Program-made: the position numbers and the translations under genes | The notes under the pieces: generated by a model | The model's database searches: none | Told to the model about the DNA's origin: nothing | Seen by the model: the letters and a program-made list of their open reading frames with translations, nothing else | In this document: one piece after another, positions 19,178 through 31,366 of the stretch | Layout of the letters: each line of letters begins with the position of its first letter | Numbering within the stretch: the first letter of the stretch is position 1 | DNA from: Phanerochaete sordida | Lineage: Eukaryota > Basidiomycota > Agaricomycetes > Polyporales > Phanerochaetaceae | Length of the DNA: 53,230 bases | Direction of reading: 5' to 3' | NCBI GenBank assembly: GCA_019973155.2 | Contig: BPQB01000131.1 | Coordinates: forward strand, 1 to 53,230

Positions 19178-20203
19178 TTGGGACATGTACCCATATCCTC
19201 GCGCAGCCCCGTACCACTATCCAAATCCTACGGAATGCTCACTCCAAGCAGCGGCACTGGCTCTTCAACCTCGCCTGGAGTACTGTATGAGATTCGCAGT
19301 ACGGACTCCTCGCTGGTCTATACTGGAGACTGGCATTCCGGCAACATGTCCGCGGACGCTGGTCAGACCGCGCAGGGGACGAAGAGCGCAGGCGCGAACG
19401 TGACCTTTATCTTCGAAGGTGGGCGTCCTCGCTCCAGAATTCTTGCCTCGCGCTAACGATTCGAGTAGGCACGCTGGTCTCCGCGTTTGGTACGATCGAC
19501 AGCAGCGGTATCAGCTGTACCTGGTCGCTCGACGGCGACGAACCCCACAGCGTCGACCAGCCCGGACAGCCGTCGACTCAGTATCGTTTTCCAATATTCA
19601 GTCAGCAAGTACCATACGCGAATCACACCCTCGTCATTGTCAGCACGTCGAGCGAGCGAACGCTATGGCTCGATTACCTCACGTACACCGGCACGAAGTA
19701 TATACCGGCGCCGCAAGCCGCCGTAGCAGCATCCTCAACCTTACCTTCAACTTCATTTTCAATTCCCTCTACCGCGTCTCATAGTGGGGTCTCCACTACC
19801 AAGAGCATCCCGCCGTGGGCCATTACGATCGCGTCTATCGGAGCAATCGCATTTGTTGCGCTCGCTGTTACCTGCGCTGTTCTGTTTGTGCGCAGGCGCC
19901 ATCGGCTACGGCTTGAACGACCGCGTAACTACGCCACGATCCACGAGCGCACCTTTGAAATTCTTCCAATCGGTATGTCGTACTCTTTATATGGCGTCTG
20001 CGCGATTGCTGACTTGTTGGGCTGGCACCGGCGTAGACAAACCCAAGGAGAGCAGCATCGGTGACGTGCTGCGGGTCAAGTTCACGGGCGCGCTGCGCTC
20101 GTCATCGCGGACGACGCCTGGTGCAGCAACGCAGGCACCGTTATCCTCCACGGTCTTCACGTCTGTCATCATGGGACCGTCGACTGTTGCAACGTCGTGG
20201 TGA
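19178..20203 (+). CDS. predicted single-pass membrane protein with extracellular beta-sandwich-like domain
   Basis: An exon ending at 19418 (LVYTGDWHSGNMSAD ... GANVTFIFEG) joins over a 50-bp intron (19419-19468) to GTLVSAFGTIDSSGISCTWSLDG, then HTLVIVSTSS and LWLDYLTYTG. This is the pattern of a common basidiomycete surface-protein family whose outer domain resembles carbohydrate-binding beta-sandwiches. A Ser/Thr/Pro-rich linker follows, then one hydrophobic helix (WAITIASIGAIAFVALAV, about 19817-19870) and a basic stop-transfer RRRHR. A further intron (about 19973-20036, gtatgt...gtag) probably leads to a short cytosolic tail ending at 20203; without it the frame stops earlier. The start is uncertain: ATG at 19178 or 19235, and neither gives a clear signal peptide. 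Function is unknown; cell-surface sensing or adhesion is only a guess. Confidence 0.6.
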
Positions 20204-21005
20204 ATGCCGTTCCCTACTCCGATGATAAATTGAATTTCCTCTAATCCAGCACCCCGCAGACCGTATTTTACCCTCCGCGCTGTGAATTTATGTAGTATAC
20301 TTTCTCATTCCCTCCGCGCAGCGCGAGATCGCGCATTGTCAAGAAGAGTTTATGGTGCGCTCCGCATCCCTTTGCCGCGGACCTGGCGGTGATACGAACT
20401 TGACAGCGGCGCGCCTGAACGAACTCCCTTTCTGCGCTACCGCCACATGATCCTCCCCTGCTTGCTGTCCATTATTCTTGTCCTTGACAATTCAAGTCGC
20501 AAGCCGTCTTCATTTGGTCTTCATTCGCACCAGAGGGAAGATGCGCCATATTCCCGCAGCCGGGGGTGTGGCCGAGCGTCTCAGAATCTGTCGTCATTGA
20601 AACCTGAACATGCATCTGCCTCATTCAACCGCACGCCTGGAAGCTACAGTCAAAAGTGCTGGGTCAAGCTCCAGTCACCTGGCTGCTACGAGCCTTCGTG
20701 ACATCAGCTCCGCAGAGGTCCGCGCTTGTTCCGTATTCATTCGGAGCATTCCGTCGTCTCACCTGGTCCACTTCTCGGTATAATCTCGAATTCGGGATTT
20801 CGCTGGCACGCAGACGTCATGCATCTGATTCCCGCTACCCCTTTAGGGGTAAAAGGGTCTTAGGGTCGGACGGTGATGAAGGGTGACTGAGAGATTTCAG
20901 AGATCTGTTCAAAGCGCCCAGCTCCACGTGTATGGTCACGTGTACCTTATGAACTCGTGAGCAGGTCGCGTGGATCCACATCTGTTTTGTACGCAACCTG
21001 TCACC
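20204..21005. other. 0.8-kb spacer upstream of Helitron 1 coding region
   Basis: No gene is supported. It probably contains the 5' terminus of Helitron 1, but I could not fix the TC-type end. A 16-bp palindrome lies at 20835-20850. Confidence 0.4.
20835..20850. repeat. 16-bp palindrome
   Basis: TACCCCTTTAGGGGTA: a 7-bp perfect stem around a TT loop, followed by a purine/T-rich run. It lies about 155 bp upstream of the first Helitron 1 exon. Helitron-group elements often carry short terminal hairpins, but no CTRR end follows it on either strand. Confidence 0.6.
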
Positions 21006-24000
21006 ATGTCCGCGCACACTCTCGACGTCGGCGACCGGTTTGTATGTGTAGGTCGCTATCGCGAGCATACTGCTGTTATCCGAATCAACTATACTGCGAA
21101 GCGGTCCGTCGTGGCGAGCCGGTTCGCCGTGGAGAAACGCGTTCCTCTTCGCGTAGTATGCACAGGAGCTGGTATTGCTCGTCGTCTCGCATCTGGACCG
21201 GTATTCGTACCGTCCAGGAGTGGTGAGTTTTTTGCTACATTTGAGATTGAAGTAGGGTGTGTTACTGCGGTGGATATCGAGCTGGGAATGGATTGGATTC
21301 TGGGTGCAGGAGCTCGCGTTCTTGCTGGTTGTTTGCAGGATCCAGATGGCGCTGTCCCGTTCGCACAAGGCTTTGGTTGGCGGCCGCGCGAACTGACTAA
21401 TGTCGCGGAGGCTTGGCTGCCGGCAATAGGGGTGGTTCCTTTCGTGCGAGATGGTGAGTAGCTATATTTTGGCGTCGAGATGTATACTCAACGTTGTTGT
21501 GTATGTAGACCGCGTTGTCGCCGTCCAGGGCCTGTGTGAACCTGTTTCCGGTGAAGCAGGTCTTTCAGCGTCTTCGTCGTCGGCGACGTCTACGTCGGTT
21601 GACCGTCGAAGCGAGTGTGTCATGGGCGGGTCATCGTCGCGCGATCACGCGGATGATGTCCTTGTCGCGCATGATCAGGCTGGCAAAGTGTCAGCGGTGA
21701 TGCTGGTCGATGATTTGATATCTATAACGATGTCAATGTCGGCTGGCGTGGACGTGAATCAAGCCTGGTATGACACTTTGAGCGGTCATACTGTGAATGT
21801 AGAAAATAGCCCAAGCGGGAGCGCGCGGGCATATGTCGACCATATCATAAACGGGCTTTGTGCAGAGGCTGTAAACAGCTCAGGTACTCTGTGTGCCTTG
21901 AGTATCGATGTTTGGCAGTCACGTTGAGCTATGGCCAACGCTGTTCTCACGTGTCTGTTGGAAGCTGCTTCACGTGAGTCTACGCCCGTGGATGCCTTGG
22001 TCACACTCTGCGGAATGTTTTCTGCAGACGCTGCTCCACCACCAGAGCCGAATCGGCGACGATGGATTGTGAAGACTATCAGGAACCATATTGCGTTCGT
22101 TAATCATCCAGCAGGCGCGGGATGTATCGAGCTGTTTAGACAGCTAGAACAGTGGAACAAAGAGCAAGTCTTGGCTGTGGCCAAAGCACATAATGTTGTT
22201 TATTCGCTGCGGGATTCGGTAGACATGTTGAAAACCAAGATAGTTCATCATTTGACGTATGGCGAATGCTGTGGCGATGGTCTCACCGTACCTGATAGTT
22301 GTCATTCCGTCATGGAAGAATTTGCTGTGGATAACACGGAAAACAACCTACGGGCGTACATTCTGTCTAAGATCCGCCCAAGAATCAAGAAGAAACCGCT
22401 CCGGAGGGTTCTTCACGTCAACAACATAGCGTTCGAAGAAGGAGATTCATTAGGTCGTCTCCGTCGTCGTCTGTTCGATTTTGTACGCACTCTGCGAAAA
22501 GGAAAGCAGTCTGAGTATCGAGCGCAACGCGCGCAAGCTATAGTAGAAGCCGACCGGGAACGGTTGCAGGAAGTGCGAAGGAACTGGCCTGAGATTCCTA
22601 GCGATAGCTTGAAAGATAGGCTTGTAAAGCTGTTTCGTGAAGCTACTTCGAGCGACACTTTGCGTTCCACAGTGTGTGCTTGCTGCGCAGAAGACCATCT
22701 CTGCAGTGAGATACGAAAGGTCGATATTGAGGACATACCAGTAGAGCTGCTATCTCTATCGCGGTCCATGTTGTCGCCGGATGAGAACATCGAAGTTGAC
22801 GATGAAATGCTGGAACGATTTCCAAGACCTTATACGAGCGGACGGCTCAAGGATTGCTTGGTAGATCCGTCAGGTGTACACTCCGATGAACAGGGTGACA
22901 CGTGTGCTCTAGATTTATGCCGACAATGTGAACGCAGTCTCAATCATGGAAAACTACCTCATCTTGCCTTGGCGAATGGAACATATCTCGGGCCAGTACC
23001 GGAAGAGTTGCGCGACCTTACTCCTGTGGAAGAGAGTATGATCGCGTTATGTAGAGCTAAATGTTGGATCTTACAGATGAAAGAAACGCAAGCATCAAGT
23101 TCGCGTCTTGCAAACCAGCAAGGTGTTCGCGGCCATATCCTCATTCATCCTCAGCATCCGGAGCGTTTAGAGCAAATATTGCCGTTGTCCTTAGAGGACG
23201 CTGTCGCCCCGATATGCGTGATCTTCGTAGGTCCAAAGCGTCCTACACTCGAGTGGTTGAAGGATAATGCGGTCCCCCTGTGTGTTCGTCGAGAGAAAAT
23301 TAGAAATGCTCTGAGATGGTTGAAGGAGCACAATCCGCTATACCACGACGTACAGGTGGATCATGAGAGAATCGACTGCTTACCTGAACGAGATATCGTT
23401 CCTGTTACATCGTTTCATGTGGAACGATCTGAAGGGCAAGACGTTCTCACGTCGCGGTACGATGGTCTGCGGGACGCAGGCAGTGAGGTTCAGGATGCAG
23501 AAATGATAGACAACGACGACGACGGTCTTACCGAGCCGAGAATAGTTATACCGGATTCAGCACCTGTCTTCGAGAGTATAGTCATAACAGATGTAGACGG
23601 GAACGCCCCCGCAGACAAGTTACGAGCTGCTGCGATGCAGCACTTCCAATCCGGAGGAGGACACGTTGAGCTGCCTCACGATAAACGGCTAGAAAATGAC
23701 ATAATCAACTGCAAGCTGTTTCCTATGATATACCCGACCTTGTTCCCATACGGTGTAGGTGGGTTTGAGGATAGGCGGCGTTCTGTGGAGCTGTCTATGA
23801 AGAACCATGTACAGCATCTATTGAACCTGAGAGACCGTCGCTTTCAGGAGCACAACTCGTTTATGTTCACTGCCTTCAGTGTGCTACAGCGGCGAAGCGT
23901 GTTGCTACATACCAGTCTTAAGGTCAAGAAAGAGTCCTACCGAACAGTGGCCCGGGAATTGCTGTCGGTTTCTCCGGAAGCGATCTCTCGATTCTGTGAT

Positions 24001-27000
24001 AAACTGCAGCGTGGATATAATGAGCCTCGAACGTATGATGCGGATGAGAGAAAGGTTCTTAAGCTCATGCAAGAGCTGAAGTTCGTTACACGCGACGTGC
24101 CAGCATCTACGGCGGCAAGGTTAAACATGCGGAACGAGATTCGAGGACTGACCATGCAGCTTGGACTTCCTAGTTTCTACATAACGATCAATCCTGCAGA
24201 TGTTCACAATCCTTTAGTAAAGTTTCTGGCAGGATCAGATATAGACGTTGACAACCTCTTACCTGAAGAGGTGCCAGATCCACGGCAGCAGTCTATTCTC
24301 ATCGCCAAGAATCCGGTTATTGCTGCTAAATTCTTCAATGTGTTCATGAAGGCGTTCATACATAACCTTCTCGGCTACAACAATAATAACGTGTCAGCAG
24401 GTGCGCTTGGTGTTGTCAAAGGTTATTACGGCTGTGTAGAAGCGCAGGGACGGGGAAGTCTCCACTGTCACATGCTAGTGTGGCTAGAAGGCGGATTAAA
24501 TCCGAACGAAATACGCGAGAAGGTACTTAACAAGGATGGTGGCGACGAGTTTGCGCGAAAGATGGTGGCATATTTAGATGACGCTATCTCTACGGATCTT
24601 CCGCCTGCTCCTGATTCCGTCGAGCCCCGTGTGTCGTGCTGGGCGACTGCATCTAAACCACCGGATCCGTGCACAGTTAGAGACATAATCTCAGCTCATG
24701 AGGATGTAACCTTGGACGAGGTTACCAAGCAGATATGTTGTGCGCACGATCTGTGACGTTTGGTACAACGATTGCAGACGCACGAGCATGGTACCACTTG
24801 CTATAAATATTGTAAGCCCGGAGAACCTCGCATATGCCGCTTCGAGCTGTATGAAAAAAATACATGCCCTGAGACGTCTTTTCATCCGGAGACAGGTGAA
24901 CTTACCATGCGTATATTGAATGGTATAGTGAACAACTTCAATACGACGATGCTACGAGCCATCCGCTGTAACATGGACATCAAGTTTATCGGTTCAGGAG
25001 ATGCTGCAAAGGCAGTCTTACATTATATTACGGACTATATTGCTAAGGCGCAGTTAGACACTCATGTAGCGTATGCCGCGTTGGAACTCGCTGTTACGAA
25101 GCTAGATGCATCACAGCCTGTGGAAGACGATGAGATCGGGCTTAAGGCAAAGCAATTACTTAGAAAATGCGTATACTCTATCATGTCTCAGCAGGAACTC
25201 AGTGGCCAACAGGTCGCTTCGTACGCACTGGGTCTAGAAGATCATTTCACGAGTCATAAGTTTAAGCAACTTTATTGGACATCAGCAGAAAGATACTTAC
25301 AGTCGCAGGAAGGTAGAGTCACGGACTCGGACGCCACACCAGAGACGGATGACGCGCATCTGACTGACGAAAGGCCTCTATTTGACAACGACGATGATAG
25401 GTCCGATCGATCTGATGACGACGAAGATGAATCTGAGGACGAGAATTATCAGTTTGAGATGCCAGATGAAGTGACGATAACAAGTCATCCGAATACGAAC
25501 GACATCGTGGCGCACAGCAATCAACTGTTGGACTATGTGCACCGCCCTTCGGAGCTGAACGGGTTGTCCTTCTGGGATTTTGTATCTTTTACTGAGAAAG
25601 TGTCTGTATCTGCGGTTGACGATGAAGATGTTGGAGAAGAGGATGACGACACCGACGTTACCATGATAGACCAGTCAGCGGACGTTCGAGAGCAGCGACC
25701 ATCTCTCTCTGTCGGTGACATTCTTGGCGACACACGGCGCAAGCGTCCAACATATGACTTTGTTCAAGGTCACCTTGAACGTGGCAAAAAGAAGATTAAG
25801 ATCCTACATCCTGCTTCGCGTGCAGTCGTTGTTCCTATCGGACCGAGTATACCTCGTAGAGATAAGCCTGACGTGTACGCCCGGTACTGTGAGGTGATAC
25901 TCCTGTTGTTCAAGCCGTGGAGATCGAGTGATGATCTCCGCCAACCTAACGATACCTGGGAATCAGCGTTTGAGATGTTCATGTCCACCGCAGATTCTCA
26001 CCACAAGGAGATTATAGAAAATATCCACATTTTGCGAGAATGTAAAGACCTGCGTGACGAACAGATGCGAACAGGTCAACACCGTAAACGGCTCCGTGGA
26101 TTAGGTGCCGATGCCACAGGAGCTTACTCATGGGACGTCGTCGACAACAATGCATCTGACGAGTCTCCTGCTGAGCAAGCCGCTCTCCTTCGCCAGCTCG
26201 TGAATCTGACTCGCTTGGGCAGCAGTGAAGATGCACGAGCGAACGCGCGTTCTGAACACTGCGCAGATATCGCAGATACTCACGGCATTTTTCGGCATAT
26301 GTTTGTCGACTGTACGACAGATAGCTCGCAAGAAGGTGCGCTCGTGCTTGACAACACGTCTGTGGAAGAAGATCCTTGGAGATTAGAATATGAACGAAGG
26401 AAAAACGCGTGGAAGCACACTCACCAAGTGTATCCGACGTCGCTGACCGTTGAGACGGAACCAGAACGGCCTGAGCCCAACTCACATATCTCCGGAAACG
26501 CTGCCATCGAAGTTACTGAACCACGAGTTGTCGCGGGAAGTCCAACTGTGCCTCTGAGACAGCTGATTATAGACACAGTAGCAGACTGGACGTTGAATTG
26601 TGAGCAAACACGAGCATTTAGGATAATCGCAGAACATTCGCTTGCCAATGGACATATTCCCCCCCTTCAGATGTTCATCAACGGACCTGGAGGCACAGGG
26701 AAGTCTAGAGTAATCCATGCGCTGAAGGACTACTTCGACAAAGCTAGACAGAGTAGACGTTTTAGACTCGCGTCATACACTGGCATGGCTGCGAAAAATA
26801 TAGAGGGAATGACTTTACATACAGTTCTGTCTCTTGATACGCGTAGTAATCGTAGTCGGTCTAGCCAAAGTCACAGAGACTTGGTTGCGATGTGGGAGGG
26901 TGTTGACTACCTATTCATAGACGAGATATCCATGATAAGTTGTCAGTTTCTGTACAAAATCAGCGAAGCACTGAATGCAGCAAAGGGAGTTGGGGAGGGT

Positions 27001-28287
27001 ACCGTTTTTGGAGGCATAAACATCATTGTAGCAGGTGATTTTGCTCAGCTCGCTCCGGTTGGTGGTACCAAGCTGTATTCCAGGGTTGACACGCGTACAA
27101 TAGAAGCCGCGGGATCTCGACATGGTCAATCCCGAGCGAAGGGCAAGATACTTTGGAATGGATTCGACACTGTGGTGACCCTGACAGAAATCATGCGTCA
27201 AAGAGGTTCGGAGAACATAGCTTTCGTGCAACTTTTGGCACGCCTACGAGAAGGAAGGTGTACCGACCGTGATTATGACACATTGAGTACACGAATTCTT
27301 GGGACCGCGCAGGCTGATTTGTCTTCCACTGAATGGAAAAATGCGCCGGTGATTGTCGCTGACAATCAAACGAAGGATAAGTTGAACCTACGCGGCGTCA
27401 TACGATATTCTGAAGCGAGCGGGATTCCTTGGCATTGGTACTATTCCTCAGATTCTTGTGGTAAAAAAGCGGTAACCGATCCTGAGCTGCAGAAAATATT
27501 ACTCTCTCAGCACTCGGGTAGAACGAATCAACGCTTAGCTCGCGTACCGCTGGCGATAGGCATGCGCGTTATTGTAGGAAGCAATTGCGATGTCAATGCC
27601 GGAATTGTGAACGGAAGCATTGGTGAACTGCGTCGTATACGGTATTATGTGGATCCGACTGGCCTGAGACATGTTAGATCTTGTGTGGTACACCTCCCAG
27701 ACGTCACCTCAGAGAGCATACCTGGTTTACCGACAGGAGATTTTCCTGTCCTGGCCGACACTGTTCCTGTCACGTTTAAGCATCCATATATGCGTAGTAA
27801 CGTTACCATAAAACGTACCCAGGTTCCTTTGTTGCCAGCATACGCTCTCACAGCTCACAAGGCCCAAGGACAGACGTTCTCGAACGTGTTCGTCGATCTC
27901 GCGAGCTGCAGCGGATCTGCCATGCCCTATGTCATGCTTTCGCGGGCGACATCTCTCAGTGGTGTACTGATTCTGCGTCCTTTCAACAAAGATAAAATCA
28001 AGTGTAATAGATCGCAATATCTTCGATACGAATGTGACGAACGATTACCTAGACTTGCCTTGCAGACCGTGGCCATACACGGCACGCAAGCAGAACAAGC
28101 ACAGGCTAGAGCGCAACTGGCAGGGATAGATCAGCGAATAACCCACACCCAGCCTTTGGATACCCACCATACTCAACGGCGAGCGCCATTGCCAACGGAG
28201 ACAGGCCACCCAACGACGACGAGTGGCAAACGTCGTCGAAAGGACGACAGCCACTCTGTACGCGCCCAACCGCGAAGGCGCACGTGA
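21006..28287 (+). mobile_element. Helitron 1 (minimum extent, coding part)
   Basis: This rolling-circle transposon carries an HUH Rep nuclease and a PIF1-family helicase on one polypeptide, the definition of the Helitron class. Only the coding part is delimited; the TC and CTRR termini and the AT target site were not located. It has host-like CpG content and two nonsense codons, so this copy is probably inactive. Confidence 0.85.
21006..28287 (+). pseudogene. Helitron Rep-PIF1 transposase, interrupted by two in-frame TGA codons
   Basis: Exon 1 (ATG 21006, or 20970) ends at the donor gtgagt near 21459 and joins at about 21510 to the main frame, giving FVRDDRVVAVQGLC. That frame then runs to 28287, broken only by TGA at 21925-21927 and at 24754-24756; the segments before and after each stop share one frame. 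Features in order: a SAP-like helix-turn segment ending HHLTYGECC, a cysteine zinc segment (CACC ... CRQC; DUF6570-like), the Helitron_like_N region, and the HUH motif HCH at 24463-24471. The second TGA comes next, then the two-tyrosine motif YITDY (Tyr at 25024 and 25036). The PIF1 helicase has Walker A GPGGTGKS (26683-26706), DEISMI, GDFAQLAPV, TAHKAQGQTF and MLSRATS. The second stop separates the HUH motif from the catalytic tyrosines, so no truncated product holds a whole nuclease. The tail is basic (KRRRKD ... RRRT). Confidence 0.85.
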
Positions 28288-28403
28288 CACACGCTCCCCG
28301 CCTTCGACCCGCACCATGCCCAAATATGGATCAGGCGCTGCTAGCTCGCGACCGCCACGCTCGAGGTAGACGAACATGCATTTCACGCAGAAGGTATGCT
28401 ACA

Positions 28404-29623
28404 TTACATGACGATCTTTTCGCCCTGGGCGGTAATGATGTATCGCTTTGCAGGCGCTGCTGCCTTCGGCTGCGGCTGGACGACCGCGTTATTGGTAGGC
28501 TGTTCGCAATGGTGAGCATAACATCGCCCGTACCACGCTTGGAGACACTCACTTTCTTGCCGAAAGCGTTGCTTTGAAGCAACACGACCTTTGTCATCCG
28601 GAAATGGATACCAAGCTGACCTCCATTGGGTCGCGACACGATGTCGACCGCCACAGTCACATCGACAAAATCACCTTTTCGGATCTTCCCAAACGAACAC
28701 GCCACTACATCGTCCCCGACCTTTTCGTATATCGGCAACTTGTGCGTCACTGCCCACATGTGCATCAACTTCCTCGCTTTCCCGGTGGGATCATCGCGAG
28801 GTTCGAGCACACTCGTGATTTCCTCGGTGGGGCTAACCTGCGTCAGTGTTTAGATGCGGCGACACATCCGAACTCGATCCACTCATACCTTCGTGAACAC
28901 ACGTCGCTCAAGGTGGATGCGCTTTTCGGTAACAGTAGGAGCGCTGCGACCTTTCAGCGACCGAAAAATAACTTCTCGTATGTCCTGCAGACGCTCCCGC
29001 TGGACCGCGAATACCTCCGGCGCTCGCCCTTCACATAACACCAAGCGCTGCGTTGCGCGCATAGCATCGTCAGCAGTCCTGGTAGGTGAAAGTGAACATA
29101 GCATGTTACATGGCCGTGACTATGTACTCACATCCGCCAGTTGCCCAGCGTATCCAATATCGCGTTCTCCACGAACCCTTGGATACGAAAACTCGCTTCG
29201 ACCACTGTGTCCAGAGACGCGTTCTTGGGCTTGTGGAGGACGAACAGGAAGCGGCGCGAGATATCCCTCTGCCCACTCACGAATTCGGGATGCGCCCACA
29301 TATACACACCATCAAACCCCTCGCGTACTACGTCCTCATCGTTATCGCTCCCTTCGCCGTCGCCAAGGACCGTGAGCTGAGGCAAGTCCTCGGGCCAAGT
29401 TGTCAACAACAGCTTCCCTTGATCTATGCCGAATCTCGATGGTGAGCAGCGTCGGATTGGCAAGCATAAACTCACTTAGAAACAAACTCATGATGCACAG
29501 CAGGAGATATGGGTGGTCACAGACTGGGGACCTTCGCACATTCCCGACTCGATACTTGACTCCCGGAAGTAGACGTCGTGTGGCGCAGACGACACACGCG
29601 CTCGAAGGATTTGGTTCCGTCAA
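28404..29623 (-). CDS. hypothetical protein, member of a divergent gene pair
   Basis: I do not recognise this family by name. A consistent four-exon model ends at TAA 28404-28406. Exon 1 starts MTEPNPSSACVVCATRR at 29623, joins in phase to NQGKLLLTTWPEDLPQL, then a long exon with EGFDGVYMWAHPEF to about 29128. An intron leads to DDAMRATQRLVLCEGRAPEVF. The C-terminal part has MHMWAVTHKLPIYEKVGD ... KIRKGDFVDVTVAVDIV ... IHFRMTKVVLLQS. The last intron follows AFGKK and leads to a Pro/Ala-rich tail ending GEKIVM. The xKGDFVxV ... KxVxLLQS block also appears in the gene at 29811, which is transcribed away from it. Length is about 330 residues. There is no signal peptide or membrane segment. Frame-preserving introns argue that this is a working gene. 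Confidence 0.65.
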
Positions 29624-29810
29624 TTCAACCCACCTGCACTGATCGTGTCCACTTGATGCCTGCTCACTCCGAAACCCTTCGGCCGCATACGATCAGTCGA
29701 ACTCGTGATCATAGCCGCATCCTCAAAGTGGAAACCACGAGACCTCGCGCAGCTTCACTTATACCGGCGACAGCGTCACTGCCTGCACCCATCTTCTCTT
29801 AAACCTCGAT
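29624..29810. promoter_or_regulatory. short divergent promoter region
   Basis: 187 bp separates the start codons of two divergent, distantly related genes (28404-29623 and 29811-31136), so both promoters and 5' UTRs must lie here. I see no clear TATA box or repeated element. Confidence 0.4.
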
Positions 29811-31136
29811 ATGGTCGATCCCACCACAGACAAGAAGCGCAAGCGATACGAGACTCGCCATGCTGCCGAAGAGTCGTCGGCACCAGAACATGCAGATAAC
29901 CAGTGAGCGACAGTTTGTTCACACTGTGTAGTCTCTCAACCCGCTCTAGATCCTCTACCGCGAGCGACGAGGATGCTCGCCCCACTACACGCGCTCGCAA
30001 TGAGAACTCCTCAACGTCACTGTCCCCGGCAGCGTCGCAAGATGCGCAGCTCGAACCATCGGATGCCTTTGAACAAGTCACTGTCGACACTGTCGACACC
30101 GACCCCGTTCGCGATGATGATACTGCTCGCGCCGTTCAGATGAGACTCGCTGACACTGTACGTGGTCACTGGCCTGACACTACTCCTGACTCCTCACGAA
30201 CGTACTCAGAAAATCGACGTCGAGACCTTTCCGCTATCCGTCGACGACGCCGTTCTCACACGCTTGAACACACTCAACAGCGCCTCGAATCCCTCAAACG
30301 GCGAATACACCATGTCTACCTTGCCCATCCCTTGCGCGAAATACGGCATTCTCGCTATGCCTGGACCAGACGACCCGAGCCGTTACCTTCATGTCGGAAA
30401 GACCAAGGCTCTCCTTCACTTCATCGGCGAGATCTCTGCGCTCAAGCTCGGCACCCTTGAAGACGTTCCTGACCGCGTGTTCGTCGGCATACGTCCCGTG
30501 GTCATGCGCGACTTCTTCACTGCTGCGATGCTCGTCACGAACATGAGCAACCCTCCGCGGAGTACGTATCCCATCACGTCCTATTCTACATCCCGTAACA
30601 GCGCTTCCTATAGGTGATTTCGCTGACCGAGCCACTATATTCGCGGGAAAATTCACAAACAAAACCTCTTTTTCTCGAGACAAGGCAAACACAAATAAGG
30701 CCAAACGACAGGTGACCTTCCCCTTCATGACCTACTGTACATGCTGATCATCACCTAGAACACCCCGTTCACGCAGCTCTATAACTGGTCAGATGCTTCT
30801 CTAGCTAGACCAGTTCGGGCCGAAGCGAGTGACTTCAAACGCGGCGACATCGTCATGGTAGACGCCTACCTGTACCGCTGGAAGCTGAAGGACAAGCCTG
30901 GCGAAGCATCCACCACGAACACCGCTGCATCTACATCGTCGCCGTCATCGTCCGCGTTGACCGGCGACGATCCGGTCGCTCGATTCGCTGCTCAACAACT
31001 CTGGATTCGCTGGCGGGCGGACTACGAGCTCGTGAAACTCACCTTGCTCCACTCCGCGACGCCCGAGAATATCACGTCGATGAGCGTGCTGAGGCGTCGG
31101 GAGACTGATGACAGCGTCTCCCACACCGAATACTAA
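29811..31136 (+). CDS. hypothetical protein, second member of a divergent pair
   Basis: The family is not recognised. ATG at 29811 opens MVDPTTDKKRKRYETRHAAEE, a basic, possibly nuclear-targeting start. Introns (about 29911-29949, 30151-30201, 30560-30614 and 30712-30758) all have GT-AG ends and keep frame. Joined exons read a Ser/Asp-rich low-complexity region, then KIDVETFPLSVDDAVL, CAKYGILAMPGPDDPSRYLHV, VPDRVFVGIRPVVMRDFF and FTQLYNWSDASLARPV. The C-terminal block SDFKRGDIVMVDAYLYRW ... DYELVKLTLLHSA parallels KIRKGDFVDVTVAV ... MTKVVLLQS in the gene transcribed the other way. That suggests an old inverted duplication followed by strong divergence. About 370 residues, with no transmembrane segment. 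Confidence 0.65.
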
Positions 31137-31366
31137 TGTGTCCTGCTCGTTTGCCATCCCTTGTACTTGTACGTTCAAAATGAAGATGCCTCGAATTTGT
31201 GTATGTCATACTCGGAAGAGGCTTCTCGGCCGATGTGAGCAGAACATCCCCTAAGTGTCGAGTCAGCAGACGGCCAGGTGCCTCCCGCCCTTGCTCTCGA
31301 CAGTCGTGCACACCGTCGCACTCGCGACCTCTATTCTCTACATCATCCTACGCTGCACCTCTCACG

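Noticed and set aside
20568..20672. A-box-like TGGCCGAGCG with a weak B-box-like stretch
   Set aside because: The B box has mismatches and no cloverleaf can be drawn; likely chance.
20842..20872. telomere-like TTAGGG words
   Set aside because: Only two scattered copies inside a palindrome context; no array, so not an interstitial telomere.
24730..24790. possible intron removing the TGA at 24754
   Set aside because: The only GT...AG pairs nearby give introns of about 38-41 bases that break the frame, so a true nonsense codon is the simpler reading.
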